Source: Sphingobium yanoikuyae (lineage in GTDB: Bacteria; Pseudomonadota; Alphaproteobacteria; Sphingomonadales; Sphingomonadaceae). Taken from it: 64,000 nt of DNA. Positions within the stretch are counted from its first letter, which is position 1, and every line of letters begins with the position of its first letter. Positions 43,385-52,414 of this stretch are shown piece by piece. The stretch is taken from positions 2,567,001-2,631,000 of the forward strand of contig NZ_CP139979.1 of NCBI RefSeq assembly GCF_034424525.1, in the 5' to 3' direction. The translations under genes and the position numbers were made by a program. A model generated the notes under the pieces. That model worked only from the letters and a program-made list of their open reading frames with translations, ran no database searches and was not told the DNA's origin.

Positions 43385-45598
43385 TCAGCTTTCGAACAGA
43401 TAGGCCGCGCCTTTATAATCGCCCTTCAGTTTCACGCGCAGCCCCTGTTCCATCCAGTAGGCGCCGCTCGCCTCCGTCGGCACATCATCGGGCAAGGCCG
43501 ATCCGTCCAGCATCCGCACCCGGTAGCTGCGGAGCGGATCAAGCCCCTCAGGATGGAGCGCCTCCACATTGTCACGGAAGGATGAACTGTGCAGCATCTG
43601 GAACAGTACGGCCCGGCGCTTGTCCGGGGAGACATGGAAGGTCGCAGAGCTTGCCGCATCTGGCCGAGGTGGCGCGATGCGGTAGAGATCGCCGCGCTGC
43701 ACGATATCCCGAATGGACTTGTAGGCGGCGATCCATTTCCTGGCCGTGGCAAAATCCGCCTCCTGCCAATGATCCAGATTGGCGCCTATCCCCAGGCTGC
43801 CCTGCATGGCGGACAGGAAGCGATAGTCGAGACTGGTTTCCCGGCCGTTCCCCCAGTTGGGGCTGTCCGTCACCCAGGCCATCATGATCGACGGCGCATA
43901 GGCCTGGGTAAAGCCGTCCTGAATGATCAGCCGATCATAGGGATCGGTATTGTCCGACGTCCAGCTCTGGTCGGTCAGGCCCATAATGCCCAGGTCGATG
44001 CGTCCGCCGCCACCCGAACAGCCCTCGATTTCCAGTCCCGGATGCCGCCGCCGCAGTTCGGACAGGATATAATAGAGGTTGCGGACATATTGGACCTGCA
44101 CCCGCTGCTGATCCTGCGGCGGCACGCCCGGCCAGCCGGCCTCGGTCCAGTTGCGATTATAGTCCCATTTGAGGAAGGCGATGTCGTTCTGGCGCACCAA
44201 CCGGTCCAGAACCGCCAGAAGATGATCGCGCACATCGGTCCTGGCAAGGTTCAGGACCAACTGGTTGCGGCCCTCCGTGCGCGGCCGGTCCGGGAAATTC
44301 AGCACCCAGTCGGGGTGGGCGCGGTAGAGATCGGATTTTACGTTCACCATCTCCGGCTCTACCCAGAGGCCGAAATCCATGCCCAGCACCTTCACCCGGT
44401 CGATCAGAGGCTTCAGGCCATTGGGAAATTTGCGCGGATTGACCGTCCAGTCGCCCAGCCCCGCCTTGTCGTCGTCGCGCGCGCCGAACCAGCCGTCATC
44501 GACGACGAAACGCTCGACGCCGATCTTCGCCGCCTTCTCGGCCAGTGCCATCTGTCCGGCCTCTGTCACGTTGAAGGTGGTCGCCTCCCAGCTATTATAG
44601 AGAACCGGCCGGATCTTCGCCTTGGCACCGCCGGGAATGATCGCAGCGCGCTGGAACGCATGAAAACGGCGCGAGGCGTCTCCCATGCCCTTGCTGCTGT
44701 AACCCGTGTAGAAAATCGGTGTGTCCAGGCTCTCGCCCGGCTTCAGCGCCCAGCTAAAATCATAGGGATTATAACCGCCGCTGATCCGCACCCGGCTGAG
44801 ATTGTCGAGGCCCACCGACAGGCGGAAGGAACCGGACCAGGCCAGCGCCCCATACCAGACAGGACCATCCGTCTCGCTGCCCTTGCCGTCCTTGACCAGC
44901 GCAAACCAGGGCTGATTGCCATGGCCGGTCGATCCTCGGCGACTTTCCAGCACGGTCAGGGCTGGCGTCACCGGCGTTTCTACCTGCGACCATTCCGACG
45001 CATGGCGCCCCGTCAGATAGCGGAGACGATAGCCGTTGCCGACCGGCAGCGTGTAGGTCGCCGCCGCAATCTGGTCGATGCGCACCGGCTTGCTGTCGCC
45101 ATTGCGAACGCTGGCCGATCGGGCGATCACGCCCGTCGCCGGATCAATCGCATAATGCAGTATCACCGTTAGCGGCCGGCGGATATCGGCCAGTTCCACG
45201 GTCAGAGTTTCGCCCGAAATCTTGTGACCGCGATATTTGAGAACCAGATCGCGATTGCCGTCGGCGAACACCGCCTTGATGCCCGGTTCGCTGACCAGCC
45301 CCTCCCCCTGCCCGGCATATTCCTGCGCCGTGATCGATCCGGCCGGGTCGAAACCCGACAATTCGGTGGGATGCCGGGCTATGAGCGGCGCCTTCTCATC
45401 CAGCGCCTGCCCCCAATAGAGCGGCTGGAGATAGCCCTGTTCGTCCACACCCATGGCATAGGTCACGCCGCCGCCATCGAGCCGCATCACCCGACCATCC
45501 GCTGTGGCGCTGACCTTTGCCCAAAGGACGCCAGGACAGGCAAGAGCCGTGAAGACGGTAGCCGCCAGGCACAATGACCGAAGGGATCGCATATTCAT
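43385..45598 (-). CDS. Exported alpha-galactosidase (GH36)
   Basis: 737-aa glycoside hydrolase removing alpha-1,6-galactose from melibiose or raffinose-family sugars. Signal peptide CLAATVFTALACPGVLWA (about residues 10-27) indicates periplasmic action. N-terminal beta-sandwich, then a TIM barrel with RFVVDDGWFGARDDD, LWVEPEMVN, FLKWDYNRNW (nucleophile Asp479) and EGCSGGGGRIDLGI, then SWTSDNTDP (acid/base Asp549): the full GH36 active site. The start overlaps the ROK kinase stop by 4 bp (ATGA). Last gene of the GH68-ROK-GH36 operon. Confidence 0.94.
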   Translation of the reverse strand: MNMRSLRSLCLAATVFTALACPGVLWAKVSATADGRVMRLDGGGVTYAMGVDEQGYLQPLYWGQALDEKAPLIARHPTELSGFDPAGSITAQEYAGQGEGLVSEPGIKAVFADGNRDLVLKYRGHKISGETLTVELADIRRPLTVILHYAIDPATGVIARSASVRNGDSKPVRIDQIAAATYTLPVGNGYRLRYLTGRHASEWSQVETPVTPALTVLESRRGSTGHGNQPWFALVKDGKGSETDGPVWYGALAWSGSFRLSVGLDNLSRVRISGGYNPYDFSWALKPGESLDTPIFYTGYSSKGMGDASRRFHAFQRAAIIPGGAKAKIRPVLYNSWEATTFNVTEAGQMALAEKAAKIGVERFVVDDGWFGARDDDKAGLGDWTVNPRKFPNGLKPLIDRVKVLGMDFGLWVEPEMVNVKSDLYRAHPDWVLNFPDRPRTEGRNQLVLNLARTDVRDHLLAVLDRLVRQNDIAFLKWDYNRNWTEAGWPGVPPQDQQRVQVQYVRNLYYILSELRRRHPGLEIEGCSGGGGRIDLGIMGLTDQSWTSDNTDPYDRLIIQDGFTQAYAPSIMMAWVTDSPNWGNGRETSLDYRFLSAMQGSLGIGANLDHWQEADFATARKWIAAYKSIRDIVQRGDLYRIAPPRPDAASSATFHVSPDKRRAVLFQMLHSSSFRDNVEALHPEGLDPLRSYRVRMLDGSALPDDVPTEASGAYWMEQGLRVKLKGDYKGAAYLFES

Positions 45599-46512
45599 CG
45601 TCCTTGCCTTTCCGCCAGGGCATCAAGTGCCAGCGCGACCGCGCCGAGCGGCCCTGCCTGATCGCCCAGCGCGGGGGTGCGCACGATGGCCGCGATAGTG
45701 TCCGGAGTTACAAACGGCAGATAGCCAGCCAGTTGCGCGACAACCTTGGCCCGAACGCGATCGAGCAGATCGGCGCGCCCCATGCCCACGCCGCCGCCAA
45801 TCAACACCTGCCGCGCTGCTGTCATGAGCAGGATCGTGGACACGAGCTGGGCAAGGTCATGGGCGACATGATCCCAGCGGGGATCCTCCGCATCGATCTG
45901 GTCACCCGGCTGGCCGAAGCGCCTTGCCAGGGCCGGGCCGGACACCAGCCCTTCGATACAGTCGCCATGAAAGGGGCAGGCGCCAGGGAAATCATCCCCC
46001 TTCGCCCGGCGAATGGCGATATGCCCCAGTTCCGGATGCATCGCGCCATGCAGCGTTTTGCCATTCAGGGCGAAACCGCCGCCCAGCCCCGTTCCTACGG
46101 TGAGGTAGCAGAGGCAATCGAATGGTTCCTGTCCCTGTGCCCCCGCGCCCCAGCGCGCTTCGGCCAACGCCGCCGCATTCACATCGGTATCGATCGCTGC
46201 CGGACAGGACAGCGCGCCGGCCAGCGCACCAAAAATGTCCGTATCGCTCCAGCCAGGCTTGGGCGTTGGCAGCATCCGGCCGAAATCCCCAGCATTGCTG
46301 TCGAGCCGCAAAGGACCAAAGGAGGCGATGCCCAAAGCGGCAAAGGCCTCTTCCGCGTGCCAGCGGGTCAGGATTTCCCGTGCCGCGCCCAATGTCACGT
46401 CCGGTGTCGTCGTTGGCACCAATTGTCGCTCGACGATCTCGGTTCCGCGTGCGCGCAGGACGAAAACCTTGGTCCCGCCCAGCTCGACACCCGCGACCAA
46501 TGGGGGCGTCAT
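45595..46512 (-). CDS. ROK-family fructokinase
   Basis: 305-aa sugar kinase. ATP loop AGVELGGTKVFVL at residues 7-19; ROK zinc motif HPELGHIAIRR with GACPFHGDCIEGLVSG. The HPE(L/M)GH form and the catalytic IDTDVNAAALAEARWG are those of bacterial ROK fructokinases. In context it phosphorylates fructose released by the GH68 enzyme. The start at 46512 overlaps the GH68 stop by 4 bp; the longer frame from 46605 lies inside GH68 and is rejected. Confidence 0.9.
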   Translation of the reverse strand: MTPPLVAGVELGGTKVFVLRARGTEIVERQLVPTTTPDVTLGAAREILTRWHAEEAFAALGIASFGPLRLDSNAGDFGRMLPTPKPGWSDTDIFGALAGALSCPAAIDTDVNAAALAEARWGAGAQGQEPFDCLCYLTVGTGLGGGFALNGKTLHGAMHPELGHIAIRRAKGDDFPGACPFHGDCIEGLVSGPALARRFGQPGDQIDAEDPRWDHVAHDLAQLVSTILLMTAARQVLIGGGVGMGRADLLDRVRAKVVAQLAGYLPFVTPDTIAAIVRTPALGDQAGPLGAVALALDALAERQGR

Positions 46513-47600
46513 GCCGCCACTCCAGCAGCATCGCCATCGAGCCACAACTGAACGAACGGTGCAAAGGCGCCACCGAACCGCCGCTTGCGTCCTCCCCCTC
46601 CCCAATTATCGACAAAGCTGGTGACCCGCAGATCAGGCAGCACCATCCAGCTATAGCTTTGCGCAGGCACTTCATGCGGGTTGGCGAAGACCAGGCCACT
46701 GCCGTTGATCGGGTGCCAGGGGCCGCTCAACATATCTGCGACCATGCCGTAGAGGCCCGTCGGCCCTATTGGCCCTTTTGGATTGAACACATGGGCCTGG
46801 GTCGACCAGAACAGATAATAACGCCCCTGATGGAACACCACATGCGGTCGTTCCAGCTCATTATTAATGTCGTCGGCGACGATCAGCGGCGGCTGGACGG
46901 TCCAGTCGTCCGGGCGATCGGCCGGGGCGGTGGCAACCCCGATTACCCCGTTGAAAGCCGATGCCGTTCCCGCCAGCGAGCCGGCGAAAAACAGATGATG
47001 GCGACCATCTGCAGGGTCGCGAAAATAGGCGGGATCGCGATAGGCCTTGATCGTGCCGATGGCGCCGCCGCCCGTGGTGGGCATATACCAATCCGGCATA
47101 GGTGGGATCACTTCGCACAGGTCGCGCCAGTCCGCCAGGCGATCGTCATCGCCAAAACTGGCCCGTGCGCTGAACATGCGCTGCTCAAAGGTCAGTCCAT
47201 TGTCGCCGCGCCGCCCAGCGGCCGTGAAATAGAGGATCACATCGCCGGTGGCATCGTCGACGATGGCCGATCCAGACCATTCCCGGCTGCCCGGCGAAAA
47301 GCCATCTGGCATGGCAGGCCCAAGGTCGGACCAACCGCCATCCTCGTGGCGAAGCAGATGAATGCGTGCATGACCATGGCGCGCGTCCGGATCATCAAAT
47401 CGCGGCGCCCCGAGCGCCATCCAAAGCTCGCCCCCCGCAGCATTGGCAAAGGGCGCGCCATCCCGGCGCTGGATCGGCCACGCATCCCAAATGCCCAGGT
47501 TGAAGGCGACCGGGGCAAAATCCTTGTCGGCGATTGGGGCAATGACGATCGGCGACGAGGGAATTGCAGCAACATGCGCAGCCGTCCAGGATATCGTCAC
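46509..47600 (-). CDS. GH68 sucrose hydrolase / fructosyltransferase (levansucrase-invertase family)
   Basis: 363-aa five-bladed propeller enzyme acting on sucrose. Catalytic residues are visible: nucleophile Asp39 in GIWDAWPIQ, EWSGSA, transition-state Asp189 in AYRDPAYF, and acid/base Glu250 in NELERPHVV. The GTG at 47600, with GAAGAGGG ahead of it, is preferred to the GTG at 47696, because homology to the Zymomonas enzyme begins near SWTAAHVA. No signal peptide is seen, so it probably splits sucrose inside the cell, with fructokinase next. First gene of the operon behind the LacI operator at 47735. Confidence 0.9.
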   Translation of the reverse strand: MTISWTAAHVAAIPSSPIVIAPIADKDFAPVAFNLGIWDAWPIQRRDGAPFANAAGGELWMALGAPRFDDPDARHGHARIHLLRHEDGGWSDLGPAMPDGFSPGSREWSGSAIVDDATGDVILYFTAAGRRGDNGLTFEQRMFSARASFGDDDRLADWRDLCEVIPPMPDWYMPTTGGGAIGTIKAYRDPAYFRDPADGRHHLFFAGSLAGTASAFNGVIGVATAPADRPDDWTVQPPLIVADDINNELERPHVVFHQGRYYLFWSTQAHVFNPKGPIGPTGLYGMVADMLSGPWHPINGSGLVFANPHEVPAQSYSWMVLPDLRVTSFVDNWGGGGRKRRFGGAFAPFVQLWLDGDAAGVAA

Positions 47601-47734
47601 ATCAGCACCCTCTTCATGGGAGGAGGACGCCGTCAAGCGTGCAGTCCCAACGACATCCTCCCCAAGATAGAAGCAGGCCCATTCGCGCGGATACACCCGT
47701 CCGACCGTGCTTCATCGAAGGCGATAAAGTTTTA

Positions 47735-47748
47735 TGCAAACGTTTGCA
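47735..47748. promoter_or_regulatory. LacI-type operator (TGCAAACGTTTGCA) of the GH68-ROK-GH36 operon
   Basis: Perfect 14-bp palindrome in the spacer 47601-47915, 135 bp upstream of the preferred GH68 start. On the minus strand it falls between a TTGATG and a TAAAAC that could serve as -35/-10 (weak). No other gene is visible in this spacer. Confidence 0.85.
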
Positions 47749-47915
47749 AGCATCAATCAAGCGGGTAGCATCGAAGGACTGCTGGCCTCTCGACGCTAAA
47801 CTTTCAATTGCCCCCAGTTGAGCGGCGATGCCATTTCCCGGATCATCGGCCATCCGCCTGCGCCAAAACCGGACGCTGGCATCTGCCCCGAATGAAGGGT
47901 TGGATGCGCCTTATA

Positions 47916-48746
47916 TCAATCGGCCAACCAGCCGGATATGATCTCGCCCCTATGCCCTTCGGGCGCCAACGCCGCGCGCAATGCCTCCAACAAGGGCGGC
48001 AGTGCCTGCGTGAAAGCATAGGGCGGATTGACGATGAAGAGGCCTGCGCCATTATAGATGCCGGGTTGCTCGCTATCGTACAGCCAATGCTCCACGCACA
48101 GCAGCTTGGGGATGCCGAGCTTGCGTAACTGCTCCTTCCACCGCCAATGCGTGGCATGGTCTTTCAGCGGAAACCAGATAACGGTCACGCCATGCGCCCA
48201 TTTGCGCTGCGCGGCGGCGAGGGTCGCAGTGATGCGTGCGCGCTCGTCCGTTTGCTCGTAGGGCGGGTCGACCACCACTACGCCACGCGCGGTGCGGGGC
48301 GGCACCATGGCCAGCCAAAGCTCATAGGCGTCGCGTTCATGCACGGCCGCGCTTGTGCCGCGCATCACACCCCGCAGGGTGTAGGCGTCTTCCGGGTGCT
48401 TTTCATTGAGGATCAAGACATCCTGCGGGCGCAAAAGCTGCGCCAGAAATTGCGGCGAGCCGGGATAAAGGCGCGGTTCGTCACCCACATTCACCGCCTG
48501 CACGGCGGCGCGATAGTCGTCCAGCAAGGGGGTCGGGTCGGCAAAGGCCCGCAGCACGCCCTGCGTTGCCTCGCCGGTGCGTTGGGCATCGTCGCCGCCA
48601 AGATCGTACAGACCGCAGCCGGAATGGGTGTCGATCAGCGTGAGCGGGCCCGGCTTGTGCTGCAAGGCCCGCACCAAGGCAATCAGCAGGCTGTGCTTGA
48701 CGACATCGGCGCTGTTGCCCGCATGGAAGGAATGGCGATAATTCAT
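47916..48746 (-). CDS. rlmJ: 23S rRNA (adenine2030-N6)-methyltransferase RlmJ
   Basis: 276-aa SAM-dependent methyltransferase. N-terminus MNYRHSFHAGNSADVVKH is the RlmJ hallmark. It continues with IDTHSGCGLYDL, the SAM-binding YPGSPQFLAQLLRPQD and LNEKHPED region, and the catalytic DPPY in VVVDPPYEQTDE. NPPYAF near the end is a second family motif. Acts on free 23S rRNA in the cytoplasm. Not part of the sugar regulon by function. Confidence 0.96.
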   Translation of the reverse strand: MNYRHSFHAGNSADVVKHSLLIALVRALQHKPGPLTLIDTHSGCGLYDLGGDDAQRTGEATQGVLRAFADPTPLLDDYRAAVQAVNVGDEPRLYPGSPQFLAQLLRPQDVLILNEKHPEDAYTLRGVMRGTSAAVHERDAYELWLAMVPPRTARGVVVVDPPYEQTDERARITATLAAAQRKWAHGVTVIWFPLKDHATHWRWKEQLRKLGIPKLLCVEHWLYDSEQPGIYNGAGLFIVNPPYAFTQALPPLLEALRAALAPEGHRGEIISGWLAD

Positions 48747-48806
48747 AGTGATTCAAAATCCTGACGATCTGCCTTTACGAGTTGCAGGGCCTTCTGCAAA
48801 GCGAAG

Positions 48807-49034
48807 CTAGGCCTTGTCCGCGAGCACGATCATGCGCCCGTCCAACGGCAGTCGGAGCCGGATTGGCAGACCTTCGCCGTTATGGGCAGCGGTAATGGCA
48901 TCCATCATCCCGTCCCAGGCGCCCGCCTTCCGGCACCGCCCGAAGCGGTTGTGGTAGGTCGTGCGCGGGGCATGGCAGGCGGACAGAACGCGCCATGGCG
49001 CACCAGAGCGCAGCCACCAGCTGCTCCCCTCGCC
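48807..49034 (-). pseudogene. IS5-family transposase remnant
   Basis: Translating the minus strand in one frame gives SWWLRSGAPWRVLSACHAP, then RTTYHNRFGRCRKAGAWDG and MMDAITAAHN. This matches the IS5-family N-terminal region (usual form LRTGAPWRDLP...TTCYNRFVRWRRAGVWDRIMDALAAAH). It then jumps to GLPIRL...RMIVLADKA and a stop at 48807, which resembles the later GLP.../ADxAYD part, so the DDE core is deleted. No terminal inverted repeats were identified. It fills most of the spacer 48747-49232; the rest shows nothing clear. Confidence 0.7.
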
Positions 49035-49232
49035 AAGTCCTGCTTCCCTGCTTGGCTAAGGGCACCCACACCTTAGCTCGCTCGCATAAACCTCTGAAGT
49101 TTATGGGGTCGCGGCCCAGGTGCCGACCGCCCGCCTTTTCCATGCAGTGCAGGCGCTAGACGATGGAACAAACGCATCAGACGTACGCCATCTCTTCGAT
49201 CACTGTGCCAACGATAGCTTCCTGTTGCCCCT

Positions 49233-50156
49233 TCAACGCAGAATGACGCCGGTCAGATCTTCGCTCCGCTTATGTCCCTCGCGGATCAGGTCGATCAGTG
49301 CCTGCAACTTGCGCGGAATATGGCGACGCCCGGCAAAATAGAGCGACAGGCCGGCAAAGGGTGGCGTCCATTCGTCGAGCAGCGGGACCAGTCGCCCTGC
49401 CGCGATGTGGGGCAGCGCGCCGCGCTCCTCGACATAGGCAAGCCCCGCGCCGTCGACGGCCGCGTCCAGGATCAGGTCGGTCGCGTCGAGGACGAGATTA
49501 CCTGGAGCGTCAATCAGCGTCGCCTCTCCATGCCGCTCGAACTCCCAGCGATAAAGGCGCCCGCTGGATAGCCGCATGCCAATGCAGCGATGGTCCAGCA
49601 GATCGGCTGGCACGATCGGGGCACGACGCCCAGCCAGATAGGCCGGTGCGCCGACGACTATCATCCGCAGTTGCGGAAAGATCGGCACGGCAATCATGTC
49701 GGGCGGGATCGCATCGGCCAGCCGCGCGCCCGCGTCGAAGCCCTGCCCGGTAATGTCGACCAACGCGCTTTCGGTCACGATTTCGACCATGACCTGCGGA
49801 TAGCGGCGGCCATATTCGAGGATGATCGGCTGCAGCATCATCCGCGCCGCGCCCGGTGATGTGTTGATCCGCAGCGTGCCGGACGGTTCGCTGGCATCGG
49901 CGCCCAGATCATCCACAATTTGGGCGATCGCCTGCAAGGCAGGTCCGATCCCTGCCACGAACTGCTCACCCGCGGCGGTCAGCACCACGCTGCGCGTCGT
50001 CCGGTTGAACAAGCGCACCGCCAGCCTCTCCTCCAGTGCGGCCACCGCATGGCTGAGCGCGGAGGAAGACAGGCGCAGATCGCGCGCTGCCGCGCGAAAG
50101 CCGCCGTGCCGGGCGACCGCCAGTACCGCCTCCATCTCCGCGACGCTAGGCATCAT
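49233..50156 (-). CDS. LysR-family transcriptional regulator
   Basis: 307-aa LTTR. HTH: MEAVLAVARHGGFRAAARDLRLSSSALSHAVAALEERLAVRLFNRTTR (about residues 8-55), then the type-2 periplasmic-binding-like sensor (GTLRINTSPGAARMMLQPIILEYGRRYPQVMVEI) of the DUF24/AphB-like subgroup. Divergent from the aldehyde dehydrogenase gene with 100 bp between, the usual arrangement for an LTTR and its target. Starts at 50156 or 50153; AAGGAA lies upstream. Confidence 0.92.
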   Translation of the reverse strand: MMPSVAEMEAVLAVARHGGFRAAARDLRLSSSALSHAVAALEERLAVRLFNRTTRSVVLTAAGEQFVAGIGPALQAIAQIVDDLGADASEPSGTLRINTSPGAARMMLQPIILEYGRRYPQVMVEIVTESALVDITGQGFDAGARLADAIPPDMIAVPIFPQLRMIVVGAPAYLAGRRAPIVPADLLDHRCIGMRLSSGRLYRWEFERHGEATLIDAPGNLVLDATDLILDAAVDGAGLAYVEERGALPHIAAGRLVPLLDEWTPPFAGLSLYFAGRRHIPRKLQALIDLIREGHKRSEDLTGVILR

Positions 50157-50168
50157 TGCGCGAAATTC

Positions 50169-50203
50169 CTTATCAGTTTGTACGATATTGTCCTTCTTAT
50201 CAG
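50169..50203. promoter_or_regulatory. Direct repeat CTTATCAG x2 in the LysR-ALDH divergent spacer
   Basis: CTTATCAG occurs at 50169-50176 and 50196-50203, 27 bp apart, in the 100-bp spacer. Candidate LTTR recognition or activation sites; no perfect T-N11-A palindrome was picked out. Confidence 0.35.
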
Positions 50204-50256
50204 ATCGACGGCGCGAGTCCACATATGGCGCAGATGCATAATGGAGGCTTCATGCC

Positions 50257-51672
50257 ATGCAGATGATCAGCGAAAACTATATCGACGGCCGGTTCCAGCC
50301 CGTTTCGGGCGATGAACAGGCGCCCTTGTTCAACCCCGCTACGGAAGAGCAGATCGGCATTGTCGGCCTGTCGAACGCGACGGATGTGGACGCCGCGGTG
50401 GCGGCGGCGAAGCGGGCCTTTCCCGTGATGGCCCACAGCACGGTGGCCGAGCGCATCGCGATGCTGCGGCGCCTGGCCGATGTGGTCGCCGCCCATGGCG
50501 ATGCGATGGCATCCGCAATGGGCCAGGAATATGGCGCCCCGACCTATTTCATCGACTATAGCGCGCGGCGCGCAGGCTCAGTCTTCCTCGACATGGCCAA
50601 TGTGCTGGAAAGCTATGCCTGGCAGCGCCGGATCGGGGCTGCGGAGGTCGAAATGCGCCCGATCGGCGTCGCGGCGGCGATCACGCCATGGAACAGCAAT
50701 TTCGGCTTTATCTGCGCCAAGCTGGCGACCGCGATCGCGGCGGGCACATCCATCGTCATCAAGCCGTCCGAGATGAGCGCGCTGCAGACCCATGTCCTGC
50801 TGCAGGCGCTCGACCGGGCCGACCTGCCGGCCGGCGCGCTCAACATCGTCAACGGATCAGGTGCGGTCGCAGGCGCCGCGCTCACGGCCCACCGCGATAT
50901 CGCCAAGATCAGTTTCACCGGATCCACCGGCACCGGCCGGGCGATCCTGCATGCCGCGGCAGAACGGATGGCCCGCGTCACGCTCGAACTGGGCGGCAAG
51001 GGTGCGCAGATAATCCTCGACGATGCCGATCTCGGCGCCGCTGCCGCGCAGGCCCTGACGAGCGGCTTCATCAACAGCGGCCAGGCCTGCATTGCCGGTA
51101 CCCGCATCCTGGTTCCCGCGCGGCTGAAGGGCGCGTTGCAGGATTGCCTGATTGCCGCGCTGGCACACTGGCCGGTCGGTCCAGCCAGCGATCCAGCATC
51201 GCGCATCGGCCCGATGGTCAGCCAGAAGCAGTGGGACCGGGTGCAATCCTATATCCGGCTCGGTCGGAACGAGGGCGCAATCCTGCTGGCGGGAGGCGAA
51301 GGACGTCCCATGGGCCTGGATCGCGGCTGGTTCGTGCGGCCCACCTTGTTCACCGATGTCGACAACAGCATGCGCATCGCGCGCGAGGAAATATTCGGCC
51401 CGTTGCTGTCGATCATCGCCTATCAAGGCGAAGCGGATGCGATCCGGATCGCCAACGATAGCGATTATGGCCTGCAAAATTATCTGCTGGGTACCGACCC
51501 CGACCGGCTGAAGCGCGTGGCAAGACAGCTGGACTCAGGCCGGGTCGTCATCAACGGCGCGGCACATGAGCCGCTCGCCCCCTTTGGCGGGGTCAAACAG
51601 TCAGGCATCGGCCGCGAATTTGGCAGCTTCGGCCTCAACGCCTTCCTCGAACCGCGCACGGTGCTGGCATGA
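50257..51672 (+). CDS. NAD(P)-dependent aldehyde dehydrogenase
   Basis: 471-aa ALDH-superfamily enzyme oxidising an aldehyde to its acid. Coenzyme motif ITPWNSNFGFICAKLATAIAAGTSIVIKPSE, FTGSTGTGR, general base Glu in LELGGKG, and catalytic Cys in NSGQACIAGTRI. C-terminal GGVKQSGIGREFG is typical. GGAGG precedes the ATG by 9 bp. It overlaps the SDR gene by 4 bp, so the two form an operon under the divergent LysR. Substrate not predictable. Confidence 0.93.
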   Translation: MQMISENYIDGRFQPVSGDEQAPLFNPATEEQIGIVGLSNATDVDAAVAAAKRAFPVMAHSTVAERIAMLRRLADVVAAHGDAMASAMGQEYGAPTYFIDYSARRAGSVFLDMANVLESYAWQRRIGAAEVEMRPIGVAAAITPWNSNFGFICAKLATAIAAGTSIVIKPSEMSALQTHVLLQALDRADLPAGALNIVNGSGAVAGAALTAHRDIAKISFTGSTGTGRAILHAAAERMARVTLELGGKGAQIILDDADLGAAAAQALTSGFINSGQACIAGTRILVPARLKGALQDCLIAALAHWPVGPASDPASRIGPMVSQKQWDRVQSYIRLGRNEGAILLAGGEGRPMGLDRGWFVRPTLFTDVDNSMRIAREEIFGPLLSIIAYQGEADAIRIANDSDYGLQNYLLGTDPDRLKRVARQLDSGRVVINGAAHEPLAPFGGVKQSGIGREFGSFGLNAFLEPRTVLA

Positions 51673-52400
51673 GCCGGATCGCGTTCGTCACTGGCGCCAA
51701 CAAGGGGCTGGGCAAGGAAGTGGTGCGCCAGCTCGGCCAGGCCGGCATGACGATGCTGCTCGGCAGCCGCGATGCCGGGCGCGGCGCAGAGGCGGTGGCG
51801 GAACTGCGCGCCGAGGGGATCGACGTCCAGTCGATCCGCATCGACGTGACCAGCGACGCCAGCGTGATCGCGGCCGCCGCTCAGATCGAGGCGGAGCATG
51901 GCCGGGTCGACATATTGGTCAATAATGCCGGCATGTTGCGGCGCGTGCCGACGATCGAGACGTCGGCGGCGAACATGCGTGAAACCTATGACACCAATGT
52001 CTTTGGCCTGGTACGGGTGACGCGGCAGATGCTGCCGCTGCTGGTCCGATCCGACGCACCGCGCATCGTCAACGTCGCCAGCACCAGCGCCTCGCTCGCA
52101 CTCACCAGCGATCCCGCCACGATGTTCGGCCAGTCGGACACGATCCTGGCCTATGCCTCGTCCAAGACCGCGATCTTGATGCTGACGCAACATTATGCCC
52201 ACGCCTTCCAGCGCAGCGCGACGCACCGGCACATCCGCATCAACAGCGTGACGCCCGGCCATATCGCCACCGACCTCAACGGCCATGCCGGCACCCGCAC
52301 GGTCGAACAGGGCGCGCGGGTGGTCATGACCTTTGCGACGCTGCCGGACGATGGCCCCAATGGCGGCTTCTTCAATGAGGATGGCCCCCTGCCCTGGTAG
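51669..52400 (+). CDS. Short-chain dehydrogenase/reductase
   Basis: 243-aa Rossmann oxidoreductase. Coenzyme loop VTGANKGLGKEVV (TGxxxGxG), NNAG at about residues 83-86, catalytic Ser in IVNVASTSASLAL and YxxxK in LAYASSKTAILML. It resembles carbonyl-reductase-like plant/bacterial SDRs that reduce aldehydes and ketones with NADPH. Translationally coupled to the aldehyde dehydrogenase, which suggests shared carbonyl detoxification or catabolism. Confidence 0.92.
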   Translation: MSRIAFVTGANKGLGKEVVRQLGQAGMTMLLGSRDAGRGAEAVAELRAEGIDVQSIRIDVTSDASVIAAAAQIEAEHGRVDILVNNAGMLRRVPTIETSAANMRETYDTNVFGLVRVTRQMLPLLVRSDAPRIVNVASTSASLALTSDPATMFGQSDTILAYASSKTAILMLTQHYAHAFQRSATHRHIRINSVTPGHIATDLNGHAGTRTVEQGARVVMTFATLPDDGPNGGFFNEDGPLPW

Positions 52401-52414
52401 GACGAGGCCGCCCC

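Noticed and set aside
43589-45172. 527-aa plus-strand frame
   Set aside because: Antisense of the GH36 alpha-galactosidase.
49120-49341. 73-aa plus-strand ORF near the IS5 remnant
   Set aside because: Its 3' part is antisense of the LysR gene and the 5' part has no recognisable motif.
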